A DNA stretch of 5,623 bases. Source: Desulfamplus sp. Lineage in GTDB: Bacteria > Desulfobacterota > Desulfobacteria > Desulfobacterales > Desulfobacteraceae. The DNA lies in assembly GCA_015233755.1 (NCBI GenBank), contig JADFXA010000160.1:1-5623 (forward strand), written 5' to 3'. Under the pieces are notes generated by a model. It worked only from the letters and a program-made list of their open reading frames with translations, did not search any database and was not told the DNA's origin. Shown in pieces: positions 1 to 3,931 of this stretch. A program made the position numbers and the translations under genes. The first letter of the stretch is position 1. Each line of letters opens with the position of its first letter.

Positions 1-182
1 GTTCTTGTGATAAAAGGAACTGCAATATCGGCACAAGAGAGCATTATCATAAGTGCAATAGAGAGCAGAATTACCCTCTTATTTTGCTGAATAAGAGGGA
101 TAAACCGTTTTAATAATTTAAAATCTCTCTGTTTATTAAGCTCTTCTTCAAGCTCTTGATACCCGCCAAGACCACCTTTCAT
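1..182 (-). CDS. ABC exporter half-transporter, second subunit (partial, N-terminal 60 residues)
   Basis: This is the start of a second ABC half-transporter; the gene runs off the left edge. The ATG is at 182-180 and overlaps the TGA of the preceding gene (ATGA). A good ribosome site, AGAGG at 194-190, lies inside the last codons of that gene, 7 bases before the ATG. The visible protein starts MKGGLGGYQELEEELN, with a charged cytosolic lead (residues 1-26), then RFIPLIQQNKR and a hydrophobic segment (about 37-58) that fits the first membrane helix of an MsbA/MdlB-type permease. Identity as an ABC subunit rests on this N-terminus and on the translational coupling to a bona fide ABC half-transporter. 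The ATPase domain is outside the window, so motifs cannot be checked. By analogy with MdlAB and YheIH it should carry the canonical catalytic Glu. A perfect 10-bp inverted repeat sits in codons 28-37. Confidence 0.8.
   Translation of the reverse strand, partial: MKGGLGGYQELEEELNKQRDFKLLKRFIPLIQQNKRVILLSIALMIMLSCADIAVPFITR
74..99 (-). repeat. Perfect 10-bp inverted repeat early in the second ABC gene
   Basis: CCCTCTTATT (74-83) and AATAAGAGGG (90-99) are exact reverse complements separated by 6 bases. The mRNA would form a hairpin over codons 28-37, which encode the residues just before the first membrane helix. No T tract follows on the minus strand, so it is not a simple intrinsic terminator. 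Its role, if any, is unknown. Confidence 0.6.
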
Positions 183-2251
183 ATATTTACCTCTTTTAAA
201 TCATCTTCACTATCTTGCATCTGCCAAGCTCTTGTATAATATCCATTTTGGGCAATAAGCTCATTATGAGTTCCTTGCTCAATAATTTCTCCTTTATCAA
301 GCACTATAATATGATAAGCTTTTTTGAAAATTGAGAACCTGTGAGATGCAACAACAATAGTCTTTGGAGGATAAGAATTCACAAAAGATTCAATAACTTC
401 TATGATATTTGATGCTGTTTCCATATCTACCTGACTTACAGGATCATCAAGAATTAAAATCGGTGATGATTTTAGAAATGCTCTGGCAAGGGCGATTCGC
501 TGTTTTTGTCCACCTGAAAGCATCACACCTTTTTCTCCAATTATTGTATCAATACCTTTTGGAAGAGACTTAATTGTACTTGTAAGCTGTGCCATCTCAA
601 GAGTTTTTGCAATCTTTTCTAAATCTGCATCAGGATTACCAAACAATAGATTATCTTTTATGGTGCCAGAAAAGAGGAAAGGCTCTTGTGGCATGAATGA
701 TATTGACTGCCTGAGAGTTTGAATTGGAATAGATGCTATCTCCATACCATCAACTCTTATTAAATTACTACTAAGTCTTTGTTTAGAATCAATTGTAGAG
801 TGTAAGGTTTTATTATCTCTTTCCATCACCATATTCACGCTATCATTATCTAAATTATAGATACGTGGAATAAGGCTCAATAGCGTGCTTTTCCCGCTTC
901 CAGGAGGTCCTGCAATCCCAAGCATAGTCCCCTGCTCTATTCTAAAACTTATATTATTTATAACATTCAAATTGGTATTTTTAACATCTCTTTCAAGGAC
1001 TGTTGAAAGAGTTTTAGAGGAATTTGCAATTTCAGTTCTATTGTCTTTTACAAAATTCTTTTTTGGATATGAGAAATAAACACTGTGAAATTCAATATCT
1101 CCTTTAATTGATTGTAATGTATTATTATAGCTTTCCAGATAATTATTTTGCCCCTCTCCAGCCCTCCCCAAGGGGAGGGAGTAATTATTATCCCCCTCTC
1201 CATTGGGGAGGGGGACGGGGGTGGGGCTAATAATAGGAGTTGCCAATTCTATCTCGCCTTTAATATCAAGTATGGCATTAATACGGTTAATAGATGCAGC
1301 CCCTCTTTGGATCATGTTGGTAACCCAACCAATAGCCATAACCGGCCATGTTAACAACCCGAGGTAGCTTATAAAGGCTACAAAATCGCCCGGTGAAATT
1401 TGGTTTACTATAACCTTTCTTCCGCCAACGCCAAGAATAATGGCAAGGCTTATCTGTGTTAAAAAAATAACTAAAGGGAAGATAAAACCTCTTAACTTTA
1501 CTAAATCCATATTTTTTTTGACAAATGCTTCAGATTCCCTTTTCATTATAGAGAGTTCAAACGATTCACGATTAAATGCTTTTATAATTCGGATTCCAGC
1601 AAGCCGTTCCCTTGTAGATTCCATAAGGTGAGAAAATCCAGCCTGAACATCCATGTAAGCTGCAAAAAGTTTTTTGCTAAATATTTTTGTAAAAAGGGCA
1701 ATAAATGGCATGGGTAAGAGTGATAAAAAAGTAAGCTCTAAGTTAATATAAGCCATAAAAAAGATCGCTGTAGAACCAAGCACAATAGTATCTGTTAGTC
1801 CAACAAGCCCCATACCAAGAGCCATACGGATATTAGTCATGTCATTAGTTGCGTGTGCCATTATATCTCCAGCACTGTTTTTATCAAAAAAAGAGATAGG
1901 AAGAGTCTGGATATGGTTAAAAAATTCTTCTCTTATCCCCTCTTCAGCTCTCCTTGCTGTCCCCATTATTAAGTAACGCCAGAAAAACCTAAACACGCTT
2001 ATCAGAATCGCTGATGCAACAATGTAAAAAGCATATTTAAGCAATTCTCCTCCAGCAGCTGCTTGGTCTACAGCTTTATTGTTGGCTCCTCCCACAGCAC
2101 CATACATTACCGTGATAGAGTCAATTGCCCATTTTATGATTCTTGGAATAACAAGCTGAAGAATATCAACGATTAGGAGTGAAATAAATCCTGCAATAAT
2201 ATGCAATCGGCATTCAATAATATAGGGTTTTAATAACTTATATTGTTTCAA
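179..2251 (-). CDS. ABC exporter half-transporter with degenerate catalytic site (MdlA/YheI-like), 690 aa
   Basis: This is an inner-membrane ATP-driven exporter half with fused membrane and ATPase domains. The membrane domain (about residues 12-325) has six hydrophobic segments near 14-36, 71-96, 147-168, 172-190, 254-278 and 288-310. The first cytosolic loop, ISFFDKNSAGDIMAHATND (119-137), is typical of the family. In the ATPase domain I see an A-loop Tyr395, Walker A GPPGSGKST (448-456), Q-loop Gln522, signature LSGGQ (578-582), Walker B ILILDD (598-603), D-loop SQVD (606-609) and His637. Position 603 is Asp where the catalytic Glu is expected, which is normal for the first subunit of heterodimers such as TM287/288, YheI and MdlA. 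The family is usually about 580-590 residues. The excess lies in insertions at about 339-376, 398-430 and 470-497. The start is TTG at 2251-2249, with AAGG at 2264-2261 and 9 bases of spacing; no other start codon lies between it and the upstream in-frame stop TAA at 2281-2279. The substrate cannot be read from sequence; drug, lipid and peptide are all possible. Confidence 0.93.
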   Translation of the reverse strand: MKQYKLLKPYIIECRLHIIAGFISLLIVDILQLVIPRIIKWAIDSITVMYGAVGGANNKAVDQAAAGGELLKYAFYIVASAILISVFRFFWRYLIMGTARRAEEGIREEFFNHIQTLPISFFDKNSAGDIMAHATNDMTNIRMALGMGLVGLTDTIVLGSTAIFFMAYINLELTFLSLLPMPFIALFTKIFSKKLFAAYMDVQAGFSHLMESTRERLAGIRIIKAFNRESFELSIMKRESEAFVKKNMDLVKLRGFIFPLVIFLTQISLAIILGVGGRKVIVNQISPGDFVAFISYLGLLTWPVMAIGWVTNMIQRGAASINRINAILDIKGEIELATPIISPTPVPLPNGEGDNNYSLPLGRAGEGQNNYLESYNNTLQSIKGDIEFHSVYFSYPKKNFVKDNRTEIANSSKTLSTVLERDVKNTNLNVINNISFRIEQGTMLGIAGPPGSGKSTLLSLIPRIYNLDNDSVNMVMERDNKTLHSTIDSKQRLSSNLIRVDGMEIASIPIQTLRQSISFMPQEPFLFSGTIKDNLLFGNPDADLEKIAKTLEMAQLTSTIKSLPKGIDTIIGEKGVMLSGGQKQRIALARAFLKSSPILILDDPVSQVDMETASNIIEVIESFVNSYPPKTIVVASHRFSIFKKAYHIIVLDKGEIIEQGTHNELIAQNGYYTRAWQMQDSEDDLKEVNI
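183..194 (-). promoter_or_regulatory. Ribosome binding site of the second ABC gene, embedded in the first
   Basis: On the minus strand AGAGG (194-190) followed by 7 bases leads into the ATG at 182-180. It lies in the last codons of the preceding gene and, with the ATGA stop/start overlap, indicates translational coupling and a stoichiometric heterodimer. Confidence 0.7.
988..1011 (-). repeat. Perfect 9-bp inverted repeat inside the second ATPase-domain insertion
   Basis: CTCTTTCAA (988-996) and TTGAAAGAG (1003-1011) are exact reverse complements with a 6-base loop. They encode residues 414-422 (TLSTVLERD) of the ABC protein, in a stretch that has no counterpart in ordinary family members. 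This placement suggests that the insertion may derive from a small palindromic element, but one copy cannot prove that. Confidence 0.5.
1139..1226. repeat. GC-rich palindromic repeat element inserted in frame in the ABC gene
   Basis: A GC-rich island in an AT-rich gene contains two related units offset by 42 bp: bases 1139-1160 and 1181-1202 match at 19 of 22 positions. The first unit contains an 8-bp perfect palindrome, CCCTCCCC (1162-1169) and GGGGAGGG (1172-1179), with an AA centre. The second has CCCCCTCTCC (1192-1201) facing GGGGAGGGGG (1205-1214) with one mismatch. In the ABC protein it reads as PTPVPLPNGEGDNNY then LPLGRAGEGQNNY (residues 343-371), so the duplication is visible as GEGDNNY/GEGQNNY. 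The 42-bp offset preserves the frame. Similar G/C-block palindromes that encode PLPxGEG-like peptides are, from general recollection, dispersed repeats in various bacterial genomes; copy number here cannot be tested from one window. Confidence 0.75.
1205..1226 (+). other. Putative G-quadruplex motif (G4-A-G5-AC-G5-T-G4)
   Basis: Four runs of 4 or 5 guanines (1205-1208, 1210-1214, 1217-1221, 1223-1226) are separated by loops of only 1, 2 and 1 bases. This is a near-ideal intramolecular quadruplex signature. It lies on the plus strand, which is the template strand for the ABC gene, so the mRNA is C-rich here and the DNA template is the strand that could fold. Confidence 0.65.
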
Positions 2252-2289
2252 TTTTTTTAACCTTGATTCTCTAACATTTTATAAAAGTT

Positions 2290-2339
2290 AATTTAGATTT
2301 TTAGCTTAAACCAGATAAGAGTTGATATCCATCTAAATT
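2290..2339. repeat. 9-bp inverted repeat in the leader of the ABC operon
   Basis: AATTTAGAT (2290-2298) and ATCTAAATT (2331-2339) are exact reverse complements with a 32-base spacer. Half-site centres are 41 bp apart, close to four helical turns. It lies between the candidate ABC promoter and the TTG start, so it could be paired operator sites or the base of an mRNA stem-loop. Confidence 0.4.
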
Positions 2340-2359
2340 GTTTTTTAGTGAAAAATAAA

Positions 2360-2365
2360 ATTATA
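2360..2365 (-). promoter_or_regulatory. Candidate -10 box for the ABC operon
   Basis: The minus strand reads a perfect TATAAT at 2365-2360. No good -35 box lies 16-19 bases upstream, so either an activator is used or this is chance in AT-rich DNA. If real, the leader would be about 100 bases and would include the 2290-2339 inverted repeat. Confidence 0.25.
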
Positions 2366-2415
2366 AAACCTCTCTTTATTAAAAATCTTGAAATATTCAA
2401 CAAAAAAAAGGATAG

Positions 2416-2444
2416 TTGCAAAACTTATATTGGATAAATATAGA
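2416..2444 (+). promoter_or_regulatory. Candidate promoter for the GrpE-like gene
   Basis: TTGCAA (2416-2421) and TATAGA (2439-2444) are spaced by 17 bases and each match the sigma-70 consensus at 4 of 6 positions. The start would be near 2451 with a leader of about 78 bases. In such AT-rich sequence this is only suggestive. Confidence 0.3.
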
Positions 2445-2514
2445 TATACACGGTTATTCCTATATTTGTATATAAAAGTTGAATATAACAACTCTTGCAA
2501 AACAAAATAAAATT

Positions 2515-2528
2515 AGAAGGATAGTAAT
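2515..2528 (+). promoter_or_regulatory. Ribosome binding site of the GrpE-like gene
   Basis: AGAAGGA (2515-2521) followed by 7 bases leads to the ATG at 2529. It is a strong site and fixes this start. Confidence 0.7.
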
Positions 2529-3467
2529 ATGAACTTTAAATTAAATGAGCTTATGGATAGAGTCTCTATGTTTATGAACAGATTTGTATTGTTCATTAAA
2601 AACATTGTGAAAAGCATTGTGTTATTTTTTAATGAAAAAATATTTAAGCCAATAAAAAATTATTCTACAAAATTAATCATCTATATAAAAAATTTTATAA
2701 CAGATAAAAATAATTTTAGATTGCCTAACTTTTTTAAAGGTATAGGTGCTCTTTCTAAAAATAAAGAGCATTTAGCAGAAGAGGAACAACAACCTCCTAT
2801 AACTGAAGTAGAGTGGAAGATTAATGCTCTTGAAGATTTTAAATTATGGTTATCTGAGATACCTTCAGAACAGCCACCCGTTACTACAGCAACTCCTGAT
2901 GCTTGTGATCTCTATACAATGTTATCTGAGTTTACAGCACTAAGACAAGAGATCAAAATGCAAAATAAAGAGCAAAATAGAACAATCAACGCTCTCAATA
3001 GTGTAAAAGGCGTTACTGATGAATATGGACAAATCTATACTCTTTTTAAAGAGAAGACAAATCAGATTGCCCAACTTGAGCAAAATATTAGATTGAATAG
3101 CGAAAAGAGAGCTGCATCTTCTTTTTTTGACGTGCGTGATTCATTAGTTAAAGGTTATCGTGAGAGTGTGGATATGGCAAATAGAAAAGGTCTTTTTCGC
3201 CGTCCTCCTAAAGATATACACACAATATGCGAAGGTTATGAGATGGCAATAAGCCGGTTTGATAAATCTCTCTCTATTATGGATATTGAACCAATCCAAA
3301 CCAATAATGTTCTATTTAATCCAGACACTATGAAAGTTGTTGAGACAAAAGAAATTGCAGGTGTAGATAATGGAATGGTTATTGAAACTGTATCTGGAGG
3401 ATTTGTAAGAGGCCGAGAAGTATTGAGATTTGCTAAGGTAATTGTTGCTCAGAGTTCAAATTCTTAA
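2529..3467 (+). CDS. GrpE-like nucleotide exchange factor paralogue with hydrophobic N-terminal extension, 312 aa
   Basis: GrpE drives ADP release from DnaK-type Hsp70 chaperones. The C-terminus here matches the GrpE fold as I recall it: a probable coiled coil (about 127-190), helices of the four-helix bundle around FFDVRDSLVKGYRESVDMA (199-217), and a C-terminal beta domain with IEPI (253-256), FNPDTMKVV (263-271) and GFVRGREVLRFAKVIVAQ (291-308), which lines up with the family end pattern GYxxxGRxxRxAxVxVAK. Canonical GrpE is near 190-200 residues. This protein has about 120 extra N-terminal residues: a Phe/Ile/Lys-rich part with hydrophobic stretches at 18-35 and 47-57, then an acidic and Pro/Thr-rich linker (80-125). 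The extension might bind membrane but is not a classical signal peptide. It is probably a specialised paralogue rather than the housekeeping grpE, because dnaK and dnaJ are absent from the window. A transcription terminator follows. Confidence 0.72.
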   Translation: MNFKLNELMDRVSMFMNRFVLFIKNIVKSIVLFFNEKIFKPIKNYSTKLIIYIKNFITDKNNFRLPNFFKGIGALSKNKEHLAEEEQQPPITEVEWKINALEDFKLWLSEIPSEQPPVTTATPDACDLYTMLSEFTALRQEIKMQNKEQNRTINALNSVKGVTDEYGQIYTLFKEKTNQIAQLEQNIRLNSEKRAASSFFDVRDSLVKGYRESVDMANRKGLFRRPPKDIHTICEGYEMAISRFDKSLSIMDIEPIQTNNVLFNPDTMKVVETKEIAGVDNGMVIETVSGGFVRGREVLRFAKVIVAQSSNS

Positions 3468-3514
3468 TTTTTTAAGGGTAAGTAATCTAAAAAGATAATT
3501 AGCAGTTCACTCCT

Positions 3515-3545
3515 TAGGGGCGATTGACTTATCGCCCCTATTTTT
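3515..3545 (+). terminator. Rho-independent terminator after the GrpE-like gene
   Basis: TAGGGGCGAT (3515-3524) and ATCGCCCCTA (3531-3540) form a perfect 10-bp stem with a 6-base loop, followed at once by five T residues. It lies 47 bases after the GrpE-like stop codon and should end that transcript. Stems of the form AGGGGCGA...TCGCCCCT are, from general recollection, also common as dispersed intergenic repeats, so it may be a repeat element serving as a terminator. Confidence 0.85.
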
Positions 3546-3550
3546 ATATT
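3524..3550 (+). promoter_or_regulatory. Candidate promoter for the zinc-ribbon/synthase genes, overlapping the terminator
   Basis: TTGACT (3524-3529), 5 of 6 matches to a -35 box, begins at the last base of the stem's left arm and runs through most of the terminator loop. TATATT (3545-3550) could be a -10 at a short 15-base spacing; TATTAA (3547-3552) gives 17 bases but a poorer match. Some promoter is needed after the terminator; this is the best candidate seen but the evidence is weak. Confidence 0.3.
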
Positions 3551-3603
3551 AAAGATATTAATTTTTAATAGCCATTTAATGAAAAATAGTTAATGGAATC
3601 AGT

Positions 3604-3614
3604 AAAGGATTATT
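3604..3614 (+). promoter_or_regulatory. Ribosome binding site of the zinc-ribbon gene
   Basis: AAAGGA (3604-3609) lies 5 bases before the ATG at 3615 and supports this start, which also keeps the first CxxC of the zinc ribbon in the protein. Confidence 0.6.
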
Positions 3615-3920
3615 ATGACATTATGCCCTATATGTAATGCACAGTTGGAAGATTTAAGAGAGTGCCACCAATGCAAAACTTATCTTGGACAAATTATGGA
3701 TACAAAAAATCAATCAATGTATCATCAGCAAAAAGCTATTGAAGCATTTAAGCAAAACCGCTTCCATGAGATGTTCTTTCATGCCCGCCGTTCGCTTACC
3801 CTTTTGTACTCTCCTGAATCTGCAAGGCTTCTTGCCACTGCTTCCATTCTTATCAACAAGTTTGATTTGGGATATATGTTATGGAACAAAATAAAAATGA
3901 TTGAATGTAAACTAAATTAG
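3615..3920 (+). CDS. Small zinc-ribbon protein with TPR-like helices, 101 aa
   Basis: I do not recognise a named family. The N-terminus has two CxxC knuckles, CPIC (4-7) and CHQC (17-20), spaced by nine residues, which is a classic treble or zinc-ribbon metal site. The rest is predicted helical: YHQQKAIEAFKQNRFHEMFFHARRS (36-60) and SARLLATASILINKFDLGYMLW (69-90) resemble a TPR-type helical pair, usually used for protein-protein contacts. There is no signal peptide or membrane segment, so it is probably cytosolic. It lies 11 bases before the synthase gene and should be co-transcribed with it. It follows the GrpE-like gene but is separated from it by a terminator. A scaffold or adaptor role for a chaperone or for the synthase is plausible but not shown. 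Later in-frame ATGs at residues 28 and 35 would destroy the zinc site. Confidence 0.75.
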   Translation: MTLCPICNAQLEDLRECHQCKTYLGQIMDTKNQSMYHQQKAIEAFKQNRFHEMFFHARRSLTLLYSPESARLLATASILINKFDLGYMLWNKIKMIECKLN

Positions 3921-3931
3921 ACTTGTTAATT

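Larger units (their letters stand above)
2252..2528. promoter_or_regulatory. Divergent intergenic control region (277 bp, no gene)
   Basis: This AT-rich stretch separates the divergently transcribed ABC operon (minus) and GrpE-like gene (plus), and must hold promoters for both. I see no coding potential, tRNA or riboswitch fold. Notable parts are the 9-bp inverted repeat at 2290-2339, a short TTGAA-ATA-TTCAA palindrome at 2388-2400, AGTTG/CAACT half-sites at 2477-2493, and a 9-bp direct repeat TTGCAAAAC at 2416-2424 and 2495-2503. No CIRCE element or clear sigma-32 promoter is present in front of the GrpE-like gene. Confidence 0.6.

Noticed and set aside
1139..1226. CRISPR or tandem-repeat array.
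   Set aside because: Only two diverged units with no uniform spacers, inside a translated gene; a duplicated palindromic insertion explains it better.
885..1631. Three short plus-strand open frames (885-1079, 1148-1354, 1440-1631) opposite the ABC gene.
   Set aside because: They are antisense to strongly conserved ABC transporter coding sequence, show no recognisable domain and I see no convincing ribosome site; the 1148 frame is mostly the GC-rich repeat.
2461..2474. TATAT-TTGT-ATATA palindrome.
   Set aside because: Simple AT-rich palindromes of this size are expected by chance here.
2381..2528. Heat-shock control (CIRCE or sigma-32 promoter) of the GrpE-like gene; CTTGAA at 2387-2392 was considered as a sigma-32 -35 box.
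   Set aside because: No CCCCAT-like -10 follows at 13-15 bases and no TTAGCACTC/GAGTGCTAA pair is present.
3572..3596. Imperfect inverted repeat CCATT...AATGG before the zinc-ribbon gene.
   Set aside because: Only a 5-bp stem, or longer with a bulge, in AT-rich DNA; not distinguishable from chance.
3685..3894. 69-codon plus-strand frame inside the zinc-ribbon gene.
   Set aside because: It overlaps a gene with a good ribosome site and a clear CxxC pair, and shows no motif of its own.
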